Part shown: positions 17,406-26,418 of the stretch, in pieces
Layout: each line of letters opens with the position of its first letter
Numbering within the stretch: the stretch's first letter is position 1
Assembly: GCF_028598805.1 (NCBI RefSeq)
Contig: NZ_JAQRFI010000014.1
Coordinates: forward strand, 1-64,000
Direction: 5' to 3'
Length of the DNA: 64,000 nucleotides
DNA from: Xenorhabdus yunnanensis
GTDB taxonomy: Bacteria; Pseudomonadota; Gammaproteobacteria; Enterobacterales; Enterobacteriaceae
Translations under genes and position numbers: made by a program
Notes under the pieces: model-generated
The model's database searches: none
The model's input: the letters and a program-made list of their open reading frames with translations, nothing else
Told to the model about the DNA's origin: nothing

Positions 17406-18291
17406 CGGTTTATCCCCATATGCATGGGGAACAGATTCCGACCAAAGCAGAAACTACAGAATTCGTACGGTTTATCCCCATATGCATGGGGAACAGTTTA
17501 ATTTCTCCTGAAACTCAGATTTAATCGCCGGTTTATCCCCATATGCATGGGGAACAGTCAGCCAGCATTTCAATAATACCCAAATCCCCCGGTTTATCCC
17601 CATGTGCATGGGGAACAGAGCTCTACTCACCCAATACTCCATGTAAGAGCCGGTTTATCCCCATATGCATGGGGAACAGACGAACCGTGTTACTGATACG
17701 AGCCATACGATCGGTTTATCCCCATATGCATGGGGAACAGTTTTGCGGTCAAATTTCCGTACCCAATTACCCACGGTTTATCCCCATATGCATGGGGAAC
17801 AGTAATGTTAAATGTTCCGGCTTCATGGTTACCCCGGTTTATCCCCATATGCATGGGGAACAGGTCATTTTTTTCTCTTAAAAGAGATCATCGGTCGGTT
17901 TATCCCCATATGCATGGGGAACAGTAGGCAAATGATAAAAAAAGAAGGTCTAAACGCGGTTTATCCCCATATGCATGGGGAACAGAGTTTGAATGCGAGT
18001 CCCATTTCATCACAACACGGTTTATCCCCATATGCATGGGGAACAGACGTCATATTCTGCAGCCGTTTGGCATTTTTACGGTTTATCCCCATATGCATGG
18101 GGAACAGCTGACCGTTATGGCAAACGAATCTTATGAAAGCGGTTTATCCCCATATGCATGGGGAACAGTCAACAGTGATAGACATTGATTCCCTGAAAAA
18201 ACGGTTTATCCCCATATGCATGGGGAACAGAAAACCAGCCAACCCGTGTTCATGAAATAGCACGGTTTATCCCCATATGCATGGGGAACAG
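17406..18291 (-). CRISPR. Type I-E CRISPR array, 15 repeats and 14 spacers
   Basis: Fifteen 29-bp repeats begin at 17406, 17468, 17529, 17590, 17651, 17712, 17774, 17835, 17896, 17957, 18018, 18079, 18140, 18202 and 18263. On the plus strand each starts CGGTTTATCCCC and ends TGCATGGGGAACAG. Spacers are 32 nt, or 33 nt for the 1st, 6th and 13th. All repeats are identical except the fourth (17590), which has G for A in the loop (CATGTGCATG). By comparison with the E. coli I-E repeat the array is transcribed leftward, with the AT-rich leader at 18292-18466 and cas6e beyond it. The leader-distal repeat is not degenerate. I could match no spacer to other sequence in this window. Confidence 0.97.
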
Positions 18292-18466
18292 TCTAGTTGT
18301 ATCTTTATGTTTTTAAATAATTTTTTTGACAGAAAAAATTCTACCACATTTTCTCCTTAAAAATCTTATTTTATCAAATATAAAAATATATGTTTTTCAA
18401 CATGTTAAAAAATACAAAACTCAAGCCATTTCAATCTACCGAAATTCCCTGAACGAAACATTTTTG
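18292..18466 (-). promoter_or_regulatory. CRISPR leader region
   Basis: 175 bases, very AT-rich with runs such as AAATAATTTTTTTGACAG and CAAATATAAAAATATATG, between the leader-proximal repeat (18263) and the cas6e stop. Position and composition fit the promoter and integration leader of a leftward array. The decayed end of cas6e merges into its right side. Confidence 0.65.
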
Positions 18467-19030
18467 CTACTTTGCTACAAGTATCATCTCTAGCTCCCAA
18501 CAATTATAAGGAATCACTTTCCTGTACGATAATTTGCCCTTCAAAGCATATTGGCTGAATTTTCCCCCTAATATCATCTTTGTAAAAATGATTGGGGACT
18601 CCGGTGTTACCCAAGCTGTCGATAGCAGCACCGCTCCCGCTAATTTGCGTGATAACCACTGCAACTGCTCCTCTTCATGGATAAGCGGTATTCGGCAACA
18701 TTTGATCTTACCGTTACGATCACGGCGCTGTTGTCCGTCTTTAATAGTCTTAACCGGATTAGCCCTTAGCTTAAAGCGTAGTTTAGCGCCATTGGGAATA
18801 GACCATTGAATGAGTTTACTCACCATCACCTGAGCCGCCTCCACTGACGAAGGTGCCTGTGCTGATTGCAATAAAGCTTCCGCACCGCGACCAAAGTGCT
18901 GCACCTCAATCCGAAAGAGAAAATCACGTGTATCATTAGGACGGTTGGGAAAAAGTTGCCACAAAGCCCGATGCAGTTGATAGGGGTCTTTCGCCCATCG
19001 CCAGTCGATCCAGACTTTGCTCAAGAACAT
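18467..19030 (-). CDS. cas6e: Type I-E CRISPR endoribonuclease Cas6e, C-terminus probably decayed
   Basis: 187 residues from the likely start MFLSKVWIDWRWAKDPYQLH; the frame is open to 19057. It matches Cas6e/CasE, which cuts pre-crRNA and stays on the crRNA hairpin in Cascade. Conserved pieces include YQLHRALWQLFPNRP with the active-site-region His, FLFRIE, LLQSAQAP, FRLRANP-like FKLRANPVKT and the CRIPLI/QWLSRKL block. The usual C-terminal glycine-rich RNA-binding loop (G-x-G-x-x-K-x-x-G-x-G) is absent. After KGKLSYRK the frame reads VIPYNCWELEMILVAK and stops. A degraded match, VAKMFRSGNF, lies just downstream in another frame, so a frameshift has probably removed the functional end. Confidence 0.75.
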   Translation of the reverse strand: MFLSKVWIDWRWAKDPYQLHRALWQLFPNRPNDTRDFLFRIEVQHFGRGAEALLQSAQAPSSVEAAQVMVSKLIQWSIPNGAKLRFKLRANPVKTIKDGQQRRDRNGKIKCCRIPLIHEEEQLQWLSRKLAGAVLLSTAWVTPESPIIFTKMILGGKFSQYALKGKLSYRKVIPYNCWELEMILVAK

Positions 19031-19071
19031 AGCGAATCTCCCTGAATAACAAACCAATCATGCGTCGAAAA

Positions 19072-19688
19072 TTAACGTTGCAAGGCAACAATAGGCTCAT
19101 CCCGGGTACGTAAAGGACGCTCTTTTGGATTGATGGCCTCTTCACTATAAATAGTTCCTCTGTCACCAAATTGATTTAACGCCAATAGGGGATTGTCTGC
19201 CTCACATTGCCCCAAATAGAGTGGATGACTTAATGGGCAGCTGCGTCTTCCCAAATAGGGGTAAACCAAGGTTTCTGTACTGCGGCAACTAAGTTCGCTA
19301 ATTTGTAATGACTGTTAGGTACACACCAAACGGCTACGGTAAAATGGGCATCACAGAGGTATTCACGCCAGGTTTGGATGGTGGCATGACTTTTCAGACT
19401 AACATAATCTACTCTGGCATCCTTAATGGTGTGATAGTCCGTAATTTTGCTCAACTTCACAGATTTATCATCCAATTTATGCTCATCACAGCACACCGCG
19501 AAACGTACACTGTCAGACAAAGCCAGAAGTGCATCTTTGTCATTTCGGCGTATCCCCAGACATGCCCCAAGCAATCCCAGTAAACCGCTGCGCGTGGGAA
19601 AATTAGCGGTGGGGCGTGTGCCTTCAAATGTGGGATGCCCCCAAAACTGCATCGGGCCAGAAAGGCGTAATATGAGATAAGATGCCAT
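19072..19688 (-). pseudogene. cas5e: Frameshifted Cas5e (CasD)
   Basis: Two overlapping frames together make one Cas5e. The first (19688 down to about 19255) reads MASYLILRLSGPMQFWGH, FPTRSGLLGLLGACLGI and so on, to KPWFTPIWED. The second continues from there as YLGRRSCPLSHPLYLGQCEA and ends RDEPIVALQR at 19072. The joint should read KPWFTPYLGRRSC, so one base is missing near 19253-19258 in a CCCCT tract. As written, the first frame stops after 152 residues, without the conserved C-terminal third. Cas5e caps the crRNA 5' handle in Cascade, so a functional complex from this locus is unlikely. Confidence 0.85.
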
Positions 19689-19690
19689 AT

Positions 19691-19750
19691 TTAGCCCTCA
19701 CCGTTACTACGGATCCAGTTTTTCAGCTCTTCCAACCCAGCTAACCAAAG
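19691..19750 (-). pseudogene. C-terminal stub assigned to Cas7e (CasC)
   Basis: Nineteen codons, LWLAGLEELKNWIRSNGEG, end at a stop (19691-19693) two bases before the cas5e ATG, where cas7e ends in standard I-E operons. Upstream the frame is cut by insertion-sequence DNA at about 19751. Cas7e, Cse2, Cse1 and Cas3 are otherwise missing. The identification rests on position and gene order. Confidence 0.5.
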
Positions 19751-19756
19751 AATAAG

Positions 19757-19939
19757 GTCTTTAAGGGGATCGCACAACGCGGAAAAACTTCAATGGGTTG
19801 GTTCTACGGTTTCAAGTTACATTTGGTCGTCAATCATCAGGGTGAAATTCTGGCGCTTAAAGTGACTGTCGGTAATGTAGATGATCGGGAACCAGTTCGC
19901 CAATTAACAACAGAATTAACGGGTTCTCTGTATGGTGAC
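19757..19939 (+). mobile_element. IS982-family transposase fragment, left part
   Basis: The open frame VFKGIAQRGKTSMGWFYGFK continues into LHLVVNHQGEILALKV and TGSLYGD, the central DDE region of IS982-type transposases. The N-terminal third is missing, so the copy was already truncated where it meets the cas7e stub. At 19939/19940 the frame is interrupted by the IS110 element; matching sequence resumes at about 21296. Confidence 0.7.
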
Positions 19940-20209
19940 AGTAAGAATACCTCTGTCAGATGCTATAGACCTAAGCTCTTTTTAATCTATTCTTCTGATG
20001 TATGGCGTTTTTTCTGTTTCCTGACCCGTACGGCGATTGACCGAAATCGTGTCCTCCCTTTGATCTGTCGGTGACAAGAATACGTCATAAGAGGGTTCTC
20101 CTCACGGTACGCGTGACTCAAGAAGGGCCTGACGGCTTGTCTCTTTACTGTCCTGTCCGGGGTATCTGTCAGGAGAAACCAGCGTATTCTCTGACAGAGA
20201 CTTTATCCT
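19940..20209 (+). ncRNA. Candidate bridge RNA in the IS110 left end
   Basis: About 270 nt of non-coding DNA between the element edge and the transposase ATG. IS110-group elements such as IS621 encode a structured bridge RNA in this place, which pairs with target and donor DNA. A strong hairpin sits at 20166-20197 (CTGTCAGGAGAA / TTCTCTGACAG), and other short complementary blocks occur upstream. The RNA itself is inferred from family and position only. Confidence 0.35.
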
Positions 20210-21280
20210 ATGGCTGGAATTCAACAAGGCGTCATCGGTGGTGTTGATACCCATAAAGACCTACACGTTGCAGCGGTCGTTGATCATCATAATTGTGTTG
20301 TAGGGTGTGAATCTTTTCCGGCAACTCGAAAGGGATATTGCCAAATGTTATCCTGGATGAAGTCATTTGGAACACTAATCCGGATAGGTATTGAATATAC
20401 GGGTTCATATGGTGCAGGTTTATTACGCTATTTTCAAATGGAAGGTATTGAAGTCCTTGAGGTGACTGCCCCTGATAGAATGGAACGCAGAAAGCGGGGG
20501 AAAAGTGACACGATTGATGCTGAATGTGCAGCTCATGCGGCATTTTCATTCATTCGTACCGTCATGCCTAAAACGAGGGACGGTATGGTTGAATCTCTTC
20601 GCGTTTTGAAAGCCTGCCGAAAAACAGCCATCGCGGCCCGGCGCGTTGCACTGCAAATGCTTCAGATGACTATCGTCTCTGCGCCTGAAGAATTACGGGC
20701 GCAGATCAGAAACCTCACCCGAATGCAACTGATACGCACTCTCGCCACCGCCAAACCCGATATGACCCGGTATCGTCATGTTGAGGATGCCTACCGTATT
20801 TCACTGAAATCACTGGCGCGACGCTATCTGGAATTACAGGATGAAATTAGCGATTTGGATATCATGATTGCCGCTATTGTGGATGATCTTGCACCCGACC
20901 TGATTAAATGCAAAGCGGTAGGATATGAATGTGCTTCTCAACTTCTTATCACCGCATGGGATAACCCAGAACGCTTCCGTTCAGAATCAAGTTTTGCTGC
21001 ATTATGTAGGGTAAGTCCAGTACCGGCGTCTTCAGGAAAGAATCAGCGTTACCGTCTTAACCGGGGAGGTAATCGTGCAGCGAACAGCGCGCTTCATATC
21101 ATCGCCATTGGCAGGCTACGTACAGATGCCAGGACACAGGAATATGTCGCTAGACGGGTTGGAGAAGGTCATTCAAAACTGGAAGCCATACGTTGCTTGA
21201 AACGCTATATATCCAGAGAGATATTTACCTTATTGCGTAACCAGAATCGGCAGATCAACAGCAGGCAAATAACAACTTGA
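20210..21280 (+). CDS. IS110-family transposase
   Basis: 356 residues and apparently intact. The N-terminal DEDD (RuvC-like) domain has D13 in GGVDTHKDLH, E62 in GIEYTGSYG, and D100 and D103 in KSDTIDAE. The C-terminal Tnp20 domain has the serine region PASSGKNQRYRLNRGGNRAA. These recombinases excise a circular intermediate and insert it site-specifically using the element's bridge RNA. The gene is full length with no frameshift, so the element could still be mobile. Confidence 0.93.
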   Translation: MAGIQQGVIGGVDTHKDLHVAAVVDHHNCVVGCESFPATRKGYCQMLSWMKSFGTLIRIGIEYTGSYGAGLLRYFQMEGIEVLEVTAPDRMERRKRGKSDTIDAECAAHAAFSFIRTVMPKTRDGMVESLRVLKACRKTAIAARRVALQMLQMTIVSAPEELRAQIRNLTRMQLIRTLATAKPDMTRYRHVEDAYRISLKSLARRYLELQDEISDLDIMIAAIVDDLAPDLIKCKAVGYECASQLLITAWDNPERFRSESSFAALCRVSPVPASSGKNQRYRLNRGGNRAANSALHIIAIGRLRTDARTQEYVARRVGEGHSKLEAIRCLKRYISREIFTLLRNQNRQINSRQITT

Positions 21281-21295
21281 CACTTAGAAGGGCAC

Positions 21296-21371
21296 CAAAG
21301 GTTATCTCAGTCATTTTGATCTTAATGATCAATTGATTGAACGCAAGGTTCGCAATAAACCACAGGAATAA
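21296..21371 (+). mobile_element. IS982-family transposase fragment, right part
   Basis: The frame GTKGYLSHFDLNDQLIERKV continues RNKPQE and stops at 21369-21371. It picks up the IS982 reading frame lost at 19939 (YGD / KGYLS). Downstream sequence to about 21440 looks further decayed and no right terminal repeat is recognisable. Confidence 0.5.
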
Positions 21372-21536
21372 CCTGCCTCAGTTTGTGATCTACTTCGTGA
21401 AAATAATAAATTTTTATACGAAGCCTTGAGATTGAAATAGCTGCTAAATTTGACCATTTTTAGATCTCATGGTTTTTTTGCTTTAAATGACGATAAAACA
21501 CACAAAAAGAAATAAAGATAAGTAAAATTCAAAAGA

Positions 21537-21562
21537 AAATAGACATCGCAAGATGTCTATTT
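21537..21562. terminator. Bidirectional rho-independent terminator
   Basis: Stem AAAATAGACATC / GATGTCTATTTT around a GCAA loop, followed by TTTTTTT on the plus strand and by T-rich sequence on the minus strand. It closes the leftward autotransporter transcript (stop at 21644) and any rightward read-through from the insertion sequence. Confidence 0.8.
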
Positions 21563-21643
21563 TTTTATCTAAAATCAGCCAATTAACTTCATTTCCTTTC
21601 TACTCCAATATTTCCTTATCAGATACTTACACCCTGCCCATCA

Positions 21644-24600
21644 TCAGAATTGCCATTTAAAACCGACATTCATACTATTATCCTGATGGCTGCTGGACAG
21701 CAATCCGCTATAACCAAGAGTGAATGAGACGTTGCTACTTGTGCTTATCTCTGCATTAGCTTTCAACACTACACCATCACGGGAAACCGGAACACTGCGG
21801 GTCACGAACGTCGTGTTGCTGCCACGGAATGACAAGCCTGTTGCTCGTTCCGACTCACCATATTGATGCTGCCAACCTAGCTCCCCATTCAGAGCAATCG
21901 AAGAACCCCATGAAGTCTGCCAGCTATGATTGGCACGCAACCCCAATGTGGAGAGTGTCGCTTCGGTATGTTGACTGTTACCACGAAGCGCTGCGGCAAC
22001 ACCGTTTTCGTTAATCCCTTCATTGCGGAAGTTAATGTAAGCCAAATTAATGAATGGCTCCAAATTCACAGTGCCTGCCGGTAGATGGTAAGCAAGCTCC
22101 GCAGACAACTGCGATGTACGCCCACTGTATTTTGCATTCTCACTATCACGCTGGCTGCCATAGTTGATAGAGCGGGTGGTATCAATACGGTGCCATGTGA
22201 ATCCGCCATTGGTGCGCAAAGCAAAATCACCAAACTGACGGTCACCATAAAGAGCGAGGTGATAGTTATTGCTGTCAGCAGTAGCGCTGTTACCGCCATC
22301 AAGAGAAATACGGGTGTAACCAGTGGCAATCCCAAGACGACTGTATTCGTCAACAAGGGCATCCACGCCAAGGAATACGCCGTAATTGGAAGCCTGATAG
22401 CCGCTCGCATTTTCTGTACCAGAAGCGTGGTTCCATGCACTAAGCAATCGAACCCATGCACCGTTATCATCTCCATAAATATCAGGCGATGATGAACGGC
22501 CTCCGGCCTGACTTAAACGAGAGTTTAAGGTATCGCGTAAATAACGGCTGTCATTCACCAACAGGGAAGCTACATCGGCGTGGATCTGCCCATCAAGCTG
22601 ACGAAACGCATATCGGGCTTGCCCTTTAGAGTCGCTAGCCAAGATACTTTCGTAGACAGGATTGCCTGCACCGAGGGTATCAGCGGCAGCCGCCACAGCT
22701 CGCTCATTTTGTGTCTTGGCAACATCCGCAAAAGCGGTATCATTGCGTCCGACATGGAGGAAGACTTTGCTAGGCTGATAGGACAATCTAGTGCCAAGGA
22801 AGAGATAATTCGAGACGACATTATCAAAGCGGCCGTTGATATTTTGCTTCGTATTAAAAATATTGTATTGCTGACCAGCTAGGCCTTGTACTTCTTTAAA
22901 GGAAAGTAAATTCCCCGTATTTTCAAGAGAAACGCTAACCTTGCCGCCATTGAGCTGGGCACTTTTTTCAACCTGAATGCTGTCACTGCGTCCATCGACG
23001 GCGATTTCAACAGCGTAATGAGAACCCGGTTCAAAAGTAATTTTGTCAGCAACTTTAAGTGTGCCAATAGAGTTACCCGGAGCAACAGTACCACCACTTT
23101 GTACATTAAGCGCCCCAACCGTACCATTCCCACCAAGAACACCACTTTCCATTACCGAAACAGTGGAAGAGACACTGCCATTGACATTCAACAATCCCTG
23201 TTTGACCAATGTTGGACCAGAATAAGTATTTTGACCACTGAGGATCAGCGCACCTCTGCCTTGTTTAGTCAGTCCGCCATGACCGCTGATATCGTTGCTC
23301 CATAGATCCAGAGCACACTGAGCGGTATCACAGGCACGCTCAGTCGGTCTGCCCTTATCAAGCACAGCACCAATACCCGGAATATCAGCAATAAGCTGAC
23401 CGTTGCCGTAGGCCACACCATCAGGATCTGGGATGCGGAATTTTTCAGGAATATCTTCTGCGGTATAGAACATACCGGGGCCATTTATCGCTTTACCGAG
23501 GTTAATTAATCCCCAGCCGTAAATCTCATCAATCCCCTTTTCTCCCATATCAGTCGCCGTAGTAAGCAGCACAGAAGACACTTGAGCTCCGGTCATATAT
23601 GGGAAACGCTCCATTAATACCGCAATACTACCACCAACATGTGGTGCGGCCATCGAAGTACCACTGTAATGAGCATATCCAGCAGTCACGTTATCCACTT
23701 TTCCGCCAATGACTGAGCTATAAATCTGACTACCGGGCGCACTGACACAAAAACTGGCAGTATAGCCACAGCGTGAGGAAAAATTGCTGATGGAATAAGG
23801 CTCACTATTGATACTATTCGGATCTTTTTGCACACTGGCGACTGTCAGCCAATTTGGTGCAATATCTGGCACAAACCAAGCCAGACCAGCGATGGCATCC
23901 GGATTACTGTAATTTTTACTATTACCCGCGGCAAAAATCGTCACAATACCACTGCGGGCAGCATCAATTGCCCCCTGATATGCACCACCAGGTTTTGTAC
24001 CCAAAAGTGGCTTGATTTCATCAAACTGCTTTTGAGCCTCTGCTAAGGTAAAGTGAGCTGCGTTCGGATTGCTTCCGCCATTCTCAAGCTTCTTATCAAT
24101 ACCAATCCCCCAGCTGTTGTTAATGATACGAGCGCCATTATCTATTAGTGCATGCCAACCAGCTTGGTAAACGCCACCATCATTGCCTAAGATGATGCCA
24201 TCTTCAGGGCCGGGATCACCGTTATCTGCACTGAGTATTTGGGCGTTATAGGCCACACCATGCATTTTTTTGCCATCTCGGCTACCCGCTGCAATACCTG
24301 CAACATGGACACCATGATTTCCTAACTTGCCGTATCCATCTACGGACGGTGCTCCACCATAATTAAATGAATCGCCTTTTTTCACCTTAATATAGGGATC
24401 GGTATATTCACGTATCCCAGAGGTAACTAAGTTGATGACCTTATTTTTCCCCACAAACTCAGGATGTTTGGCATAAACGACCTGATCGAATATCCCCAGC
24501 TTGATCCCTTTACCGGTATAACCTCTAGCATAGGCTTCATCAGCGTGAATAGCACCAAGCCCCCATTCAGCCAAAAACTCACTGGAACGCCAGCTGGTAG

Positions 24601-24775
24601 GATCGCCGGGCCGCCCTTTTTCAATATAATTTTCCGCATAAGCTCCAAAGCTGGCTGCTGCCAGATAACAAGCTATGACGTGGTAAAGCACTCGTGGCTG
24701 GATTTTGACCGATAAACGCGTGGCAGTCAGGGAGCCTCGAGGTATTCTGTATCGCTTATTCATCTTAGTTACCAT
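21644..24775 (-). CDS. Subtilisin-like (S8) serine protease autotransporter
   Basis: 1,043 residues. A long signal peptide (to about AYAEN, residue 49) leads into an S8 peptidase domain with the triad D97 (LGIFDQVV), H154 (GNHGVHVAG) and S374 (SGTSMAAPHVGG). An autotransporter-associated beta-strand repeat follows (GALILSGQNTYSGPTLVKQG). The C-terminal 260-280 residues form the translocator barrel, from about GAWVRLLSAWNH to the terminal GFKWQF. It should be exported by Sec, thread its passenger through its own barrel, and act at the cell surface or be released; relatives include Serratia Ssp and Bordetella SphB1. Start ATG 24775 or, equally possible, 24763 (MNKRYRIPRG). Transcribed alone. 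Confidence 0.9.
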   Translation of the reverse strand: MVTKMNKRYRIPRGSLTATRLSVKIQPRVLYHVIACYLAAASFGAYAENYIEKGRPGDPTSWRSSEFLAEWGLGAIHADEAYARGYTGKGIKLGIFDQVVYAKHPEFVGKNKVINLVTSGIREYTDPYIKVKKGDSFNYGGAPSVDGYGKLGNHGVHVAGIAAGSRDGKKMHGVAYNAQILSADNGDPGPEDGIILGNDGGVYQAGWHALIDNGARIINNSWGIGIDKKLENGGSNPNAAHFTLAEAQKQFDEIKPLLGTKPGGAYQGAIDAARSGIVTIFAAGNSKNYSNPDAIAGLAWFVPDIAPNWLTVASVQKDPNSINSEPYSISNFSSRCGYTASFCVSAPGSQIYSSVIGGKVDNVTAGYAHYSGTSMAAPHVGGSIAVLMERFPYMTGAQVSSVLLTTATDMGEKGIDEIYGWGLINLGKAINGPGMFYTAEDIPEKFRIPDPDGVAYGNGQLIADIPGIGAVLDKGRPTERACDTAQCALDLWSNDISGHGGLTKQGRGALILSGQNTYSGPTLVKQGLLNVNGSVSSTVSVMESGVLGGNGTVGALNVQSGGTVAPGNSIGTLKVADKITFEPGSHYAVEIAVDGRSDSIQVEKSAQLNGGKVSVSLENTGNLLSFKEVQGLAGQQYNIFNTKQNINGRFDNVVSNYLFLGTRLSYQPSKVFLHVGRNDTAFADVAKTQNERAVAAAADTLGAGNPVYESILASDSKGQARYAFRQLDGQIHADVASLLVNDSRYLRDTLNSRLSQAGGRSSSPDIYGDDNGAWVRLLSAWNHASGTENASGYQASNYGVFLGVDALVDEYSRLGIATGYTRISLDGGNSATADSNNYHLALYGDRQFGDFALRTNGGFTWHRIDTTRSINYGSQRDSENAKYSGRTSQLSAELAYHLPAGTVNLEPFINLAYINFRNEGINENGVAAALRGNSQHTEATLSTLGLRANHSWQTSWGSSIALNGELGWQHQYGESERATGLSFRGSNTTFVTRSVPVSRDGVVLKANAEISTSSNVSFTLGYSGLLSSSHQDNSMNVGFKWQF

Positions 24776-24971
24776 CCATTGTTGATTTGCAAAAATACCA
24801 GTTCTTATGTTTTTTATTGTGTAGGCGGGTTGAAACCATCACCTGCATCACCTAAGCACACCATAAAATGACACATTTAATTAATGTAAATCTAATGATT
24901 TTTTAATAAAAAAATAACAAAAAGTATTATTTTGAAAAATTGGAGTGGTACTTTTTATGTTGCAGCGTGAT

Positions 24972-24993
24972 GGCGTGATATTGATACCACGCC
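24972..24993 (-). terminator. Hairpin downstream of entS
   Basis: Inverted repeat GGCGTG (24972-24977) / CACGCC (24988-24993), extendable through GATA/TATC-like bases. It lies 59 bases after the entS stop. There is no T run, so this is tentative. Confidence 0.35.
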
Positions 24994-25051
24994 GTGATTT
25001 GTTTAACTGTGGGATACTTTTGCTAATGATCGTAGACGGGCTTCCTTCCCA

Positions 25052-26353
25052 TTAGCTATCACTTTGCTTATGTTCTCTTTCTAAAGGTTTTTTTTCTGAA
25101 AGGTTTGTTTCTGATAATGCTGTGCTGCTACTCAGCGTAGAATGGCGCAAAGGTTTTATTACTGTTGCAAGCAACAGGCAGGTAAGCGCAGCAAAAGTGC
25201 CAAACGAAAAGACGGTCATTATAGGAGACAACAAACGTCCCATAAAACCCAGTCCCAACGCTCCCAAAGAGTCACCAGTAACATCTTGTGCTGTGACAAA
25301 ACTGTTTACTCGCCCCAATAAATGATCCGGTGTATGGCTCTGAACAAGGGTAAATTGCAGTAAGGACGCAAACGCATTCAAATATCCATAACAAACCAGA
25401 ACAAGTAATGCCAGAACGATATTTGTGACGACTCCCAGTAGGGATAACGTGATAAAGGAGCACAGCGCACATACAACAAGCAGAACTCCGGATCGTGAGC
25501 TTCGCCCTATCCATCCGCTGGTGAAAGCCCCTAACATGGCTCCCAAAGGAACGGCGGAATACATCAACCCAGTTGCTGACGACCCTTGGTGATATACTTC
25601 CTGAGACAATGCAGGAAACAGAATGCGAACCGCTCCTGCAACACTGAGCAGCATCCCCACCAGTATGACACTACCCACAATTTTATGCTGACAAACAAAT
25701 TTCACCCCGCTTACCAATGCACTGAGCGGGTGCTCTTTATTGCTTAGCTGAGGCTTCATTTCAGGTAGCCTCATTAGGGGTAATAATGTGGCTAATGTAC
25801 CGATTGCTGCAACGGCAAAGTTCCATCCTGGCCCACCAGCAACAATAATAATGCCTGCCAATGCCGGTGAAATAATGGCACCTATGCGAACAGTAATCAT
25901 GCTCAAGGCACCTGCGGCGGCCAGATTTTCCCGCCCTACTAAATTGGGGATTGCCGCCATTAACGCCGTCATCCCCAACGCACCAAAAAAGCCATCCCAG
26001 ATAGAAAGGAAATAGAGTATATACAGTGATGGCGAGTCTAAAAATGCATTAAAGCTTAATGCCACAAAACCGATGCCACAGGTGCCACGGGCAAACAAAA
26101 TGAGTTTACGCCGATCATAACGGTCAGCCAGGATTCCCCCCAGAATTAGTCCGATAAACATACCGACGCCATCCAGTGCGACCACGATCCCCACCTGTAA
26201 GGTAGAACCCGTCAGAAACTGCATCTGGACAGGGACACCAACCGTCAACATTCCCAATGCAAAGACAGATAACATGCGGGCAATAAAGATAGCTCGGAAA
26301 TGCGCATTATTTCTGAGCAAACTAAAATCCAAAAAGAGTGATGAACTGGCCAT
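25052..26353 (-). CDS. entS: MFS exporter of catechol siderophore, EntS-like
   Basis: 433 residues, 12 predicted membrane segments. Segment by segment it follows E. coli EntS: FRAIFIARMLSVFALGML, GGILADRYDRRKLILFARGT, WDGFFGALGMTALMAAIPNL, VGRENLAAAGALSMITVRIG and LLGRVNSFVTAQDVTGDS. EntS pumps newly made enterobactin to the periplasm by proton antiport; here it should export the NRPS product. It is the last gene of fes-mbtH-NRPS-entS, 107 bases after the NRPS stop, with a 17-bp tandem repeat in the gap. Confidence 0.88.
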   Translation of the reverse strand: MASSSLFLDFSLLRNNAHFRAIFIARMLSVFALGMLTVGVPVQMQFLTGSTLQVGIVVALDGVGMFIGLILGGILADRYDRRKLILFARGTCGIGFVALSFNAFLDSPSLYILYFLSIWDGFFGALGMTALMAAIPNLVGRENLAAAGALSMITVRIGAIISPALAGIIIVAGGPGWNFAVAAIGTLATLLPLMRLPEMKPQLSNKEHPLSALVSGVKFVCQHKIVGSVILVGMLLSVAGAVRILFPALSQEVYHQGSSATGLMYSAVPLGAMLGAFTSGWIGRSSRSGVLLVVCALCSFITLSLLGVVTNIVLALLVLVCYGYLNAFASLLQFTLVQSHTPDHLLGRVNSFVTAQDVTGDSLGALGLGFMGRLLSPIMTVFSFGTFAALTCLLLATVIKPLRHSTLSSSTALSETNLSEKKPLEREHKQSDS

Positions 26354-26418
26354 AATGCTCCGTACGATGCGATGGCGTTAAACGCGATAAAGTTAATTTC
26401 GGTCTTGTTTCAATAGGT

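Larger units (their letters stand above)
19940..21296 (+). mobile_element. IS110-family insertion sequence
   Basis: Boundaries are inferred from the interrupted IS982 frame: TCTGTATGGTGAC before (ends 19939) and AAAGGTTATCTCAG after (from 21297) would join into the usual YGDKGYLS sequence. The element is about 1,357 bp, with a long left non-coding end (about 270 nt), one transposase gene and a very short right end. No terminal inverted repeats are seen, as expected for the IS110 group proper. Confidence 0.7.

Noticed and set aside
17543-18111. Overlapping plus-strand ORFs full of YPHMHGEQ and ICMGN repeats
   Set aside because: They are translations of the CRISPR repeats and spacers. With a mostly 61-bp period the repeats cycle through all frames.
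22066-22492. Long ORFs on both strands within the autotransporter gene
   Set aside because: They are other-frame shadows of the barrel-coding region; the 1,043-residue frame has complete S8 and autotransporter features.
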